Position numbers and translations under genes: made by a program. The notes below the pieces were generated by a model. The model was not told the origin of the DNA. It made no database searches and was given only the letters and a program-made list of their open reading frames with translations. From CAYGHG01 sp964349515 (GTDB lineage: Bacteria > Oederibacteriota > PGYV01 > CAYGHG01), in contig CAYGHG010000003.1 in assembly GCA_964349515.1 (NCBI GenBank), positions 1-55,556 on the forward strand: a stretch of 55,556 bases of DNA. Reading direction: 5' to 3'. Below, piece after piece: positions 1 to 7,003 of this stretch (within the stretch, counting starts at the first letter, position 1; each line of letters opens with the position of its first letter).

Positions 1-37
1 GCACAGCGAACGAGAAAACCCTTGAATTTAAAATGAA

Positions 38-69
38 AAAGCCCTTCTCCTTGTTAGAAGAAGGGCTTT
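38..69 (-). terminator. Intrinsic terminator after tRNA-Asp
   Basis: An 11-bp stem (AAAGCCCTTCT paired with AGAAGGGCTTT) lies 8 bases past the CCA end of tRNA-Asp. On the minus strand its 3' arm runs into a T-rich stretch, as in a rho-independent terminator. It probably ends the tRNA-Thr/Tyr/Asp transcript. The 37 bases to the left hold nothing recognisable. Confidence 0.8.
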
Positions 70-77
70 CCATTCAA

Positions 78-154
78 TGGCGGGAGTGACGGGGCTCGAA
101 CCCGCGGCCTCCTGCGTGACAGGCAGGCGCTCTAACCGACTGAGCTACACCCCC
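78..154 (-). tRNA. tRNA-Asp (GTC)
   Basis: The minus strand folds into a full cloverleaf. The acceptor stem GGGGGTG pairs with CACTCCC, the anticodon loop CTGTCAC gives GTC, the T arm carries GGTTCGAGCC, and the discriminator is G, as expected for tRNA-Asp. CCA is encoded. It is the last gene of a three-tRNA run and is followed by a terminator. Length is 77 bases. Confidence 0.95.
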
Positions 155-236
155 GCAACTTTTATTATTGCGGTTAAGAACTTTAAAACGGCTTACATCC
201 TATACTTTAAATTCATTGTTTTCAAGTACTTTTTAA

Positions 237-360
237 TGTCCTATATATTAATATTTTCCAAGCTTGCTGTCTATTCTCGATTTTCGATTCCCGACCTTTA
301 TAGCCTATGTCCTGATATTAATATCTTCCGAGCCTGCTGTCTATTCTCGATTTTCGATTC
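237..360. repeat. Two-copy direct repeat, 70-bp spacing
   Basis: Copy A (237-290) and copy B (308-360) share TGTCCT, ATATTAATAT and GCTGTCTATTCTCGATTTTC, with a handful of differences between them. A third partial copy of the ending is at 456-471. The function is unknown. Because it lies inside a tRNA transcription unit, it would be transcribed. Confidence 0.7.
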
Positions 361-477
361 TCAGTCCTGCAGTCTTAAAGTCTTCACTACCGAAAATCGA
401 CCGTCGCCTCTCACCTTCACGCGTCTCGTTCTTTTCCTTCGTAGTATTTCTCGAATCTCGATTTTCGATTCTCTACC

Positions 478-504
478 ATTTTTTCCTCCTCAAGGAGGAA
501 AAAA
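478..504 (-). other. Hairpin abutting tRNA-Tyr 3' end
   Basis: A near-perfect inverted repeat (TTTTTTCCTCCT, then AGGAGGAAAAAA) begins immediately after the encoded CCA of tRNA-Tyr. The run of T is in the 5' arm and not after the stem, so it does not look like an intrinsic terminator. It could be a processing or anti-decay structure (inference). Confidence 0.55.
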
Positions 505-590
505 TGGTGGGGAGAGATGGATTCGAACCATCGAAGGCATAAGCCAACAGATTTACAGTCTGCCCCGTTTAGCCGCTCTGGAATCTCCCC
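505..590 (-). tRNA. tRNA-Tyr (GTA)
   Basis: This 86-base minus-strand tRNA has the long variable arm of a class II tRNA. Acceptor GGGGAGA pairs with TCTCCCC, the anticodon GTA sits in ACTGTAAATCT, the T arm carries GGTTCGAATCC, the discriminator is A and CCA is encoded. A long variable arm with a GTA anticodon identifies bacterial tRNA-Tyr. Confidence 0.95.
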
Positions 591-704
591 ACAGCATTTA
601 AGTTAACATCTGTATTTAGTCTACTGTTCACAGTCTACAGTTTACAGTTAAGACCAACTGCTTTATAAGAACTAATCTCGCTCTCTATCTCCATCTATTG
701 CTCT

Positions 705-728
705 GTTTTTCACCGCAAGGTGAAAAAC
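705..728 (-). other. Hairpin abutting tRNA-Thr 3' end
   Basis: A perfect 10-bp stem, GTTTTTCACC with GGTGAAAAAC around a 4-base loop, starts directly after the CCA of tRNA-Thr. As with the hairpin behind tRNA-Tyr, no T tract follows the stem, so an ordinary terminator is unlikely. Confidence 0.6.
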
Positions 729-804
729 TGGAGCTGGCGAGTGGACTTGAACCACCGACCTACTGATTACAAATCAGTTGCTCTACCGACTGAGCTACGC
801 CAGC
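729..804 (-). tRNA. tRNA-Thr (TGT)
   Basis: This 76-base cloverleaf is on the minus strand. Acceptor GCTGGCG pairs with CGCCAGC, the anticodon loop TTTGTAA gives TGT, the T arm holds GGTTCAAGTCC and CCA is encoded. The discriminator is U rather than the A of E. coli tRNA-Thr. It lies 120 bases downstream of rlmB and is the first of the tRNA run. Confidence 0.93.
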
Positions 805-813
805 CCTGCAAGT

Positions 814-846
814 ACAGGTTACAAGTTTCAGGTTTCAAGTTTCATG
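814..846. repeat. Heptamer-type repeat (GTTTCAG/GTTTCAA)
   Basis: Short degenerate tandem words (ACAGGTTACAAGTTTCAGG, then TTTCAAGTTTCA) fill the gap between rlmB and tRNA-Thr. The same word order appears in reverse at 17951-17974, and a purer TTTCAAG array is at 5544-5571. Confidence 0.6.
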
Positions 847-924
847 TAAAAAACTGGAACAAGTCCTGTTGTTTTTAAGAGCTTTTCATTCGTTTTACTG
901 CTAATTTCGCACTACTGCTAATTC

Positions 925-1656
925 CTATTTTGTCTTACTGTTAATTGTCTTTCTTAAGCGTTCGTGGAACGCTACTGCGGCGGCGTTAGACACGTTAAGT
1001 GAGTCCAGTTTTCCTGCCTGCCTTATTTTAACCAAAAAATCGCAGTTTTTCTTTACGAGCTGCCGGAGTCCCCTGCCTTCGTTGCCGAGGACTATGGCTG
1101 TTTTGCGGTCAAAATCCGTCTCGTCTATGAATTTTTCGGCCTGCAAATCAAGTCCGTATATCCAAAAACCCGCTTCTTTCAGCTGTTCAAGGGCCAGGTT
1201 TATGTTGCTGACCCTTATTATGTCAATAAACTCAACAGCCCCGCTTGACGCCTTAAAGGCCGCATCATTCAGCGGAGCTGACCTGTCACGAGCCAAAATT
1301 ATACCACAAACACCAAAAACTTCGCAACTCCTTATTATGGCGCCAAAGTTGTGCGGATCCTCAATTTCGTCAAGCACAGCCACGGTCTGCATCTCATCAT
1401 TTTTATGCTTTTCAAAGAATTCCTCAATCGAAAAATCCTTTATGCCTTCGGTATTTGCGGCCATTCCCTGGTTTTTATCCGTGCCGGTAATCTTTGCGAG
1501 TATGTGTTTTTCGCTCAGTTTTACCTTTATTCCCTTATTGGCCGCGTCGTTTAATATGTCGTCCGCATCCTTTATCCCTTTTAGTGCGTGAATCTCATAA
1601 ATCTTCCTGCCGCTTTTTAGTACTTCCCTTATCACATTCCTTCCATAGAGCCACAT
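925..1656 (-). CDS. rlmB: 23S rRNA 2'-O-ribose methyltransferase, RlmB/TrmH family
   Basis: This 243-residue SpoU/TrmH-family enzyme transfers methyl from AdoMet to a ribose 2'-OH. The best guess for its substrate is G2251 of 23S rRNA. The N-terminus WLYGRNVIREVLKS is the short RlmB-type substrate-binding segment. The trefoil-knot SPOUT domain shows DEIEDPHNFGAIIRSCE, IVLGNEGRGL and SLNVSNAAAVAFHE, which carry the AdoMet-binding loops. Length is typical. The ATG follows the cysS stop by one base, so the two are cotranscribed. Being next to cysS and upstream of tRNA genes matches the Bacillus cysS-rlmB block. tRNA (rather than rRNA) specificity cannot be excluded from sequence alone. Confidence 0.9.
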   Translation of the reverse strand: MWLYGRNVIREVLKSGRKIYEIHALKGIKDADDILNDAANKGIKVKLSEKHILAKITGTDKNQGMAANTEGIKDFSIEEFFEKHKNDEMQTVAVLDEIEDPHNFGAIIRSCEVFGVCGIILARDRSAPLNDAAFKASSGAVEFIDIIRVSNINLALEQLKEAGFWIYGLDLQAEKFIDETDFDRKTAIVLGNEGRGLRQLVKKNCDFLVKIRQAGKLDSLNVSNAAAVAFHERLRKTINSKTK

Positions 1657-1657
1657 T

Positions 1658-3079
1658 TTATTTATCCGCCGTTACAGAGGTGCCGAGCGGCCTGAACTTG
1701 ACCGCATAGCCCGCCTCTGTCAGTTTTTTCTTCAGTTCATCAGACTCAGCGTATTTTTTTGCGTCCCGCAGGGTATCTATCTGCCTCACCATCTCTGCTA
1801 TGGCATCAGGCAGCTCTTTTACCGCCGGGTCAACCCCGAGCACGGCACACAGGGTATTTATCCATCCGTAGTACCCTTCAAAGAGTTTCCTGGATGCGCC
1901 ATTGATCGCGAGCTCCTTTGAAGAGAGCGCCTTTTTCACGTAAGAAACCGCGTCATATATGACCGCGACTGCCTTTGGAGTATTAAAATCGTCGTCAAGC
2001 GACTCATTGAACCTCGCAATACTCTTTGCCTTTTCTTCTTCAAAAGAAGAAAAAAGTCCCGTAAATGTTTCCTCTGACGCTTCTTTCGGGTTTGAAATGT
2101 ACTGTCTTAACTCAGAGAGCGTAAAACGTATTTCGTCATGCCCCTTTTTGACCGAATCAATGTTTTCATAGGAAAAATCCAGCGGCCCTCTGTAGTGTGC
2201 AGACAGGATGAACATCCTTATAACTTCAGCGGTGTAGTCGTTTAGAATATCGCGTATGAATATGAAGTTGCCCTTTGACTTGCTCATTTTTTCGCCTTTA
2301 ATATTCATGTAGCCTACGTGCATCCAGTAATTGGCAAAGACGCACCCGTTTGCAGCCTCTGACTGCGCTATTTCATTTTCGTGGTGGGGAAATATCAGGT
2401 CAGCTCCTCCGCCGTGTATGTCAAAGGTATTATCAAGATATTTAGAAGACATCGCCGAGCACTCAATGTGCCACCCCGGCCTGCCTGCGCCCCACGGCGA
2501 ATCCCAGAAAGGCTCGCCGGGTTTTGAAAACTTCCACAGCGCAAAATCCAGCGGGCTTTTTTTCTCTTCATCCACCTCAACGCGCGCGCCCTGCTGGAGC
2601 TCCTCTATATTTTTTTTCGAAAGTTTGCCGTACCCCTCAAAACTGCCCACGCTGAAATAAACACCGTGTTTGGAAACGTATGCATGGGTTTTTTCTATGA
2701 GCCCGGATATTATCTCCAGCATTTTGGGTATCTCTTCAGTAGCCCGGGGGCTGACGTCAGGCGGGGTGATTTTCAGCTTTTTAATATCCTCAAGATACGC
2801 GTCAGTATAGGTCTTTGCTATTACATCCCAGGAAGTCCCTTCTTCCGCGCCTTTTTTTATTATCTTGTCGTCTATGTCGGTTATGTTCTGCACAAAAGTA
2901 ACGTTTAGCCCGCGGTATTTCAGATAGCGCCTGAAGGCGTCAAATACAATAAATACGCGCGAGTTGCCGATATGAAAGTAATTGTAAACCGTGGGGCCGC
3001 AGGCATATATCCTGACCGAGCCTTCTGTTACAGGCTTAAACTCCTCCACCCTGGCGGTCATTGTATTGTATAGTTTCAT
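1658..3079 (-). CDS. cysS: Cysteinyl-tRNA synthetase
   Basis: This class I synthetase charges tRNA-Cys. It has 473 residues, the usual length. Visible marks are YACGPTVYNYFHIGNSR near residues 25-41 (zinc-ligand Cys and a HIGH box reading HIGN), GWHIECSAM and HHENEIAQSEA (remaining zinc ligands), and KMSKSKGNF (KMSKS loop). The C-terminal helical domain ends the protein. An AAAGGAG Shine-Dalgarno lies about 10 bases before the ATG. Upstream sits a repeat-filled 313-base gap separating it from ispF, and downstream rlmB starts one base after its stop. Confidence 0.96.
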   Translation of the reverse strand: MKLYNTMTARVEEFKPVTEGSVRIYACGPTVYNYFHIGNSRVFIVFDAFRRYLKYRGLNVTFVQNITDIDDKIIKKGAEEGTSWDVIAKTYTDAYLEDIKKLKITPPDVSPRATEEIPKMLEIISGLIEKTHAYVSKHGVYFSVGSFEGYGKLSKKNIEELQQGARVEVDEEKKSPLDFALWKFSKPGEPFWDSPWGAGRPGWHIECSAMSSKYLDNTFDIHGGGADLIFPHHENEIAQSEAANGCVFANYWMHVGYMNIKGEKMSKSKGNFIFIRDILNDYTAEVIRMFILSAHYRGPLDFSYENIDSVKKGHDEIRFTLSELRQYISNPKEASEETFTGLFSSFEEEKAKSIARFNESLDDDFNTPKAVAVIYDAVSYVKKALSSKELAINGASRKLFEGYYGWINTLCAVLGVDPAVKELPDAIAEMVRQIDTLRDAKKYAESDELKKKLTEAGYAVKFRPLGTSVTADK

Positions 3080-3120
3080 GTACTTCCGGCTCCTTTAAAG
3101 TAGTTTGCTTTTTGACTCAA

Positions 3121-3311
3121 TGGTCTCACGGTACTACCTGTCTCAACGGTCTCAGGGTACTGACTGACTCAATGGTCTCAGGTTACTGACTGACTCAATG
3201 GTCTCAGGTTACTGCCTGACTCAATGGTCTCAGGTTACTGACTGACTCAATGGTCTCAGGTTACTGCCTGACTCAATGGTCTCAGGTTACTGACTGACTC
3301 AATGGTCTCAA
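3121..3311. repeat. 26-bp tandem repeat, seven units plus a partial
   Basis: Seven 26-bp units run from 3121 to 3302, followed by 9 bases of an eighth. The core is TGGTCTCAGGTTACTG followed by a CTGACTCAA-type end. Units 1 and 2 are the most diverged. Units 3 to 7 alternate between two versions (TGACTGACT and TGCCTGACT), so the latest growth was in 52-bp dimers. There are no spacers, so it is not a CRISPR. Confidence 0.92.
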
Positions 3312-3328
3312 TGGAAAAAAACTGCACT

Positions 3329-3388
3329 GAGTCCGCTGAGTCCGTTGAGTCCGTTGAGTCCACTGAGTCCGTTGAGTCCATTGAGTCC
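3329..3388. repeat. 9-bp tandem repeat (GAGTCCNNT)
   Basis: Six full 9-bp units (GAGTCC plus GCT, GTT, GTT, ACT, GTT or ATT) end in one extra GAGTCC. The reverse complement of CCATTGAGTC is the GACTCAATGG found in the neighbouring 26-bp array, so the two arrays are partly complementary and could pair as a long hairpin in RNA. Confidence 0.9.
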
Positions 3389-3392
3389 AATT

Positions 3393-3869
3393 CTAGATTT
3401 CCACTAAAAGCACTACAGCATACGCCGCCATTCCTTCTTTTCTCCCCGTAAAACCCATGCCTTCCTCGGTGGTGGCTTTTACTCCCAGCTGTCCGGCGCT
3501 GACGCCGAGTATACCGGAAAGCGTCTCTTTAATCTTTTCTATGTGTGGCGATATTTTCGGCTCTTCAGCCACTATTATCATGTCAGCGTTTGAAATCGTG
3601 TATCCTTCCGCGCTTATGAGCTTTACGGTTTCTTTCAGTAGTTCCGTGCTTCTTATTCCTTTAAACTTCTCATCCTTGTCGGAAAAATAGTACCCGATAT
3701 CGCGAAGGCCGGCAGCTCCCAGCATGGCGTCCATCAAAGCATGTGTGAGCACATCAGCGTCAGAGTGTCCGAGCAGCCCTGTGCCGTTGTTTTCTATTTC
3801 CACCCCGCCGACATAGAGTTTCCTGCCCTTTGCAAATTTGTGGACGTCATACCCGTTTCCTATCCTCAC
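3393..3869 (-). CDS. ispF: 2-C-methyl-D-erythritol 2,4-cyclodiphosphate synthase
   Basis: IspF closes CDP-ME 2-phosphate to MEcPP with release of CMP in the MEP isoprenoid pathway. The protein is a 158-residue single domain, the family's usual size, and forms trimers in known members. The N-terminal MRIGNGYDVHKF has the metal-binding Asp and His, and LLGHSDADVLTHALMDA supplies the third metal ligand and substrate contacts. The C-terminal KATTEEGMGFTGRKEGMAA is the nucleotide-binding end. Its ATG overlaps the ispD stop by 4 bases, so the two enzymes are translationally coupled. Confidence 0.96.
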   Translation of the reverse strand: MRIGNGYDVHKFAKGRKLYVGGVEIENNGTGLLGHSDADVLTHALMDAMLGAAGLRDIGYYFSDKDEKFKGIRSTELLKETVKLISAEGYTISNADMIIVAEEPKISPHIEKIKETLSGILGVSAGQLGVKATTEEGMGFTGRKEGMAAYAVVLLVEI

Positions 3870-4552
3870 GATTTACCTCCGCGCAGACCTTCGAGAGCTT
3901 TTAGGTCTTCCTTTGTCGTAACCTTGATGTTTAAAACATCGTCGTCTACTGCCGCCACCTTGTACCCCGCAGCCTCAAACATAAAAGCCTCGTCAGTGGG
4001 TTTTAACTTTTCTATTTTTTTCGAATCATACAGCCGGCAGAGCTCTGAGTACCGGAAACACTGCGGCGTGTGCGAAGTCCTCAGGTGTTCCCTGTCCAGG
4101 GTCTTCACGACAAGCCCGCCGTAGACGAGCTTTACCGTCGGGAAGACCCTGTTCACAGGTATCACCGCATGCTCTGTTTCAAGCATTTCTATCATTTTCT
4201 TGAGCAGGGGTCCGTTAAAAAAAGGCCTCGCTCCGTCATGTATTGAAACAGTTTCAGGCTTATGGTTTTTCAGAAAATCCAGGGCGTTTTTCACCGAATT
4301 AAACCGCTCCTGCCCGCCTTCTGTCACGGCAATGACTTTTTTCAGGCGGTATTTTTTTACAATACCTTTTACCTTATTAATGTATGGCTTTGCCGCGACA
4401 ATGACCAATGCTTCAATTTCTTTCGCCTTTTCAAATGCAAGAGCCGCATGGGCAAGTATTTCTTTGCCCCTGAACTTTGCATACTGTTTGGGAAGCGCGG
4501 ACTTAAACCTTTTTCCGCGCCCCGCGGCTACTATGACGGCTGCGTGCTTCAA
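3866..4552 (-). CDS. ispD: 2-C-methyl-D-erythritol 4-phosphate cytidylyltransferase
   Basis: IspD joins CTP and MEP to make CDP-ME in the MEP pathway. It has 228 residues. The glycosyltransferase-A-like fold is marked by VIVAAGRGKRF (CTP-binding loop, residues about 7-17), LPKQYAKFRGKEILAHA, the VSIHDGARPF motif and TDEAFMFEAAG near the end. It begins immediately after the stop of the PIN/TRAM gene and overlaps ispF by 4 bases. The order yacL-like, ispD, ispF is the same as in Bacillus. Confidence 0.95.
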   Translation of the reverse strand: MKHAAVIVAAGRGKRFKSALPKQYAKFRGKEILAHAALAFEKAKEIEALVIVAAKPYINKVKGIVKKYRLKKVIAVTEGGQERFNSVKNALDFLKNHKPETVSIHDGARPFFNGPLLKKMIEMLETEHAVIPVNRVFPTVKLVYGGLVVKTLDREHLRTSHTPQCFRYSELCRLYDSKKIEKLKPTDEAFMFEAAGYKVAAVDDDVLNIKVTTKEDLKALEGLRGGKS

Positions 4553-5446
4553 TTAATTGTTGTTCCCTTCGCTTTTATTACCGGATTCCTGCGGTGCAGG
4601 AGCCTGGGTGTTTTGTTCCTGTTTTACTTCAGGCTGATTGGGCCTGTTGTCAGGCCTGTTGTTTCTGCTTCCGCCGCGTTTCTTAAAGAACCTGAATTTG
4701 CCGCGCTTGTCGTTTGTTTTTCCCTGCGGCCTGCCCTGATTCTGCGCCTCGCCCTGCAGGTATTTCGCGAATATCATCCTGCCCGCGTCTGTCTGCAGCA
4801 CGTTGGTGACGGTGACATCTATCTGCCTGTTGAGCATTTTCTTGGCGTTATCAACTACAATCATGGTGCCGTCAGGCATGTAGGCAATGCCCTGCTCGCG
4901 CTCCCTGCCTTCTTTCATTATCTTGACGCTTATTTTCTCGCCCGGAAGAAAGCTCGGCTTGATGGAGTTTGACAGGTCGTTGATGTTTAAAACCCTGATG
5001 CCCTGTATTTCGGCGATTTTGTTCAGGTTGTAGTCGTTTGTGATGATGCTCGCATTCAGTTCACGCGCGAGCTCCACTAACTTTTCGTCTACTTTGTTGG
5101 TATGTTTATAATCGTTGTCAACAATCTCCACGGTTATGCCGGGTATTTTCCTGAAATCATTAAGAATGTCAAGCCCCCTGCGCCCCTTGTTGCGCTTCAT
5201 GTTGTCCTGCGAGTCTGCGATGAGCTGCAGTTCATGAAGCACGAATTTCGGCACTATCAGCGCGCCTTCCAGAAACCCCGTGCGCGCTATCTCATTTAAC
5301 CTGCCGTCAATTATGACGCTTGTATCAACCAGCTTTTTGGAAAGATTCGCCCTCGCGAACTTTATCCTGTAAATGACTGCCTGTATTACAATAATGAGCA
5401 GAAACAATGACGCGGCGCCTGCCGCGATGTAAAATTCCGTAGTCAT
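4553..5446 (-). CDS. PIN-TRAM domain membrane protein (YacL-like)
   Basis: This 297-residue protein has one N-terminal membrane helix (residues about 5-27), a PIN nuclease-like domain (VDTSVIIDGRLNEIA, then IITNDYNLNKIAEIQG with the acidic residues), and a TRAM RNA-binding domain. The last 75 or so residues are low-complexity, rich in Arg, Gly, Asn, Gln and Pro. Bacillus YacL has the same PIN-TRAM pair but several membrane helices, so this is a shorter anchor with an added disordered tail. A strong AAGGAGG site lies 9 bases before the ATG. It abuts ispD. A role as a membrane-tethered RNase or RNA-binding protein is an inference. Confidence 0.85.
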   Translation of the reverse strand: MTTEFYIAAGAASLFLLIIVIQAVIYRIKFARANLSKKLVDTSVIIDGRLNEIARTGFLEGALIVPKFVLHELQLIADSQDNMKRNKGRRGLDILNDFRKIPGITVEIVDNDYKHTNKVDEKLVELARELNASIITNDYNLNKIAEIQGIRVLNINDLSNSIKPSFLPGEKISVKIMKEGREREQGIAYMPDGTMIVVDNAKKMLNRQIDVTVTNVLQTDAGRMIFAKYLQGEAQNQGRPQGKTNDKRGKFRFFKKRGGSRNNRPDNRPNQPEVKQEQNTQAPAPQESGNKSEGNNN

Positions 5447-5637
5447 ATTCGTGTACCTCCTTTCTTTAAAATTTTACTCCTGTTTTTGTTCCTAACCCCC
5501 TTTGCCCGGAAAGGGGGGCAGGGGGGATTGCTTTTAGTCTTTGTTTCAAGTTTCAAGTTTCAAGTTTCAAGTCTAAACCTTTACACCTTCACACTTTACA
5601 CCTTTACACTTTAATCTTTACACCTTTACACTCGTTG
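5447..5637. other. radA/PIN-TRAM spacer with hairpin and heptamers
   Basis: The gap holds a GC-rich inverted repeat (CCCCCTTT, GCCCGG, AAAGGGGG at about 5496-5517), followed by four perfect TTTCAAG copies at 5544-5571. After these comes a degenerate stretch of TTTACACC-like words up to the radA stop. The hairpin resembles REP-type elements and has no clean T tract. Confidence 0.65.
5544..5571. repeat. TTTCAAG x4 heptamer array
   Basis: Four uninterrupted copies of the 7-mer TTTCAAG. Related words occur at 814-846 and 17951-17974, always between genes. Confidence 0.85.
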
Positions 5638-6990
5638 TTAAAAATCCATTATCTTTCTCAGCTCTTCCACGCTTCCTATCTCAGTTACTTCCATTCCTTT
5701 GGTTTTTACACCGCTTCTTTTGGGGATTATGCATTTTGCAAAACCCATTCTCGTGGCCTCTGCCACGCGTTCTTCCATCATGTGCACAGGCCTTACCTCA
5801 CCGTCTAATCCCAGCTCTCCTATGAATGCCCATTTGGTAGGCAGAGGCACCGACCGGAAGCTTGAATACACGGCAGCGGCTATGCCTAAATCGGCCGCTG
5901 TCTCAAATACTTTTATTCCGCCTGCGACGTTCATGAAGACGTCCTGATTCTCCATGCTCAAATCCATCATTTTTTCAAGTATCGCAATTATCAAAAGTAC
6001 CCTATTGTAGTCTATTCCCGTAACAGTCCTCTGCGGCATGCCGAAATTACGCCTTGCCGTCAGGGCCTGTATTTCAAGAAGCATGGGCCTCGTTCCTTCC
6101 AGTACTGTCACTATGGCGCTGCCTGTTTTCTGCTCTTTAATATTTTCAAGAAGCATCTTCGAAGGGCTCATTACCTCTGTAATGCCCGCAGACCCCATCT
6201 CAAACACACCTATTTCATTTGTCGAGCCAAAGCGGTTTTTGACAGCCCTCAGTATCTTAAACCTGTAGTAGTTCTCGGATTCAAAATACATTACCGCGTC
6301 CACCATGTGCTCGAGCGTCTTAGGCCCGGCTATTGAGCCGTCTTTTGTCACGTGCCCGACTATCAAAACCGGTATGCCGCTTTTTTTTGCCGCATACATC
6401 AGGTGCGCGCAGCTCTCACGGACCTGGTTAACCCCGCCTGCCGCTGAGTCTATGTCTTCCTTATATACAGTCTGTATCGAATCTATTATTACAAGCCCCG
6501 GTTTTTCTGATTCCATCAGGGCTGCGATTTTTTCCACGCCTGTTTCTGTCACAACGTACAGTTTTTCAGAATCCGCGCCTATCCTGTCTGCCCTCATTTT
6601 TATCTGCTCAAGCGATTCCTCGCCCGACACATACAGCCCCTTTATGCCCGCTTTGGCGGCTCTGTCTGCGATGGTCAGCGCGAGAGTTGACTTGCCCGCG
6701 CCGGGCTCGCCGCCCAACAGCACAAGCGAGCCTTTTACAATCCCGCCGCCAAAGACGCGGTCTACCTCTCCGATGCCTGTCTTTATCCTGTCGCGCTCTA
6801 TGCTTCCCACGTCCTTTAGCGCGCTTACCGCTCCCGCGTCAAAGCGCCTGTGAGAGCGCTCTTTTAGGGGCTCTTTTTCCTCTGTTTCCTCGCTGAAAGA
6901 GTTAAACTCCCCGCATGACGGGCATTTGCCGAGCCACTTTGCGGAGTTATAGCCGCATGAAGCGCAGGCAAAAAATGTTTTCTTTTTCAA
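5638..6990 (-). CDS. radA: DNA repair protein RadA
   Basis: RadA is a RecA-like ATPase that helps process recombination intermediates by driving branch migration. It has 450 residues. The N-terminal zinc finger is CASCG...CPSCG (residues about 9-27). Walker A GGEPGAGKST lies near residue 95, the RadA-specific KNRFG motif follows in the ATPase core, and the C-terminal Lon-like domain includes NVAGGIKVFETAADLG. The start is TTG, preceded by AAGGGGAAG. No in-frame ATG lies before the zinc finger, so TTG is well supported. It sits 13 bases downstream of thrS. Confidence 0.95.
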   Translation of the reverse strand: MKKKTFFACASCGYNSAKWLGKCPSCGEFNSFSEETEEKEPLKERSHRRFDAGAVSALKDVGSIERDRIKTGIGEVDRVFGGGIVKGSLVLLGGEPGAGKSTLALTIADRAAKAGIKGLYVSGEESLEQIKMRADRIGADSEKLYVVTETGVEKIAALMESEKPGLVIIDSIQTVYKEDIDSAAGGVNQVRESCAHLMYAAKKSGIPVLIVGHVTKDGSIAGPKTLEHMVDAVMYFESENYYRFKILRAVKNRFGSTNEIGVFEMGSAGITEVMSPSKMLLENIKEQKTGSAIVTVLEGTRPMLLEIQALTARRNFGMPQRTVTGIDYNRVLLIIAILEKMMDLSMENQDVFMNVAGGIKVFETAADLGIAAAVYSSFRSVPLPTKWAFIGELGLDGEVRPVHMMEERVAEATRMGFAKCIIPKRSGVKTKGMEVTEIGSVEELRKIMDF

Positions 6991-7003
6991 AATATTCTTC
7001 CCC

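Larger units (their letters stand above)
157..504. other. tRNA-Asp/tRNA-Tyr spacer with repeats
   Basis: This 348-base spacer between two tRNA genes has no credible gene. Two imperfect direct copies of about 53 bases (237-290 and 308-360) sit 70 bases apart and end in CTCGATTTTCGATTC. That ending recurs at about 456-471. An inverted copy of its core, CGAAAATCGA, lies at 391-400, so the segment can fold back on itself. The two longest frames here run through the tRNA genes and are not coding. Confidence 0.7.
3080..3392. other. ispF-cysS spacer dominated by two tandem arrays
   Basis: These 313 bases carry no gene. They hold a 26-bp array (3121-3311), a short A-rich joint (about 3315-3321), and a 9-bp array (3329-3388). 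The cysS ribosome-binding site lies at the low-coordinate end. No clear -10/-35 pair was seen for cysS. Confidence 0.75.

Noticed and set aside
478..504. Intrinsic terminator behind tRNA-Tyr
   Set aside because: The T run lies in the 5' arm of the hairpin and A residues follow the stem on the transcribed strand.
77..601. Two plus-strand open frames across 77-601
   Set aside because: They run through tRNA-Asp and tRNA-Tyr and the repeats between them. There is no ribosome site and no protein-like composition.
3121..3388. Possible CRISPR array
   Set aside because: Units of 26 and 9 bp follow each other without unique spacers, there is no leader, and no cas gene is in the window.
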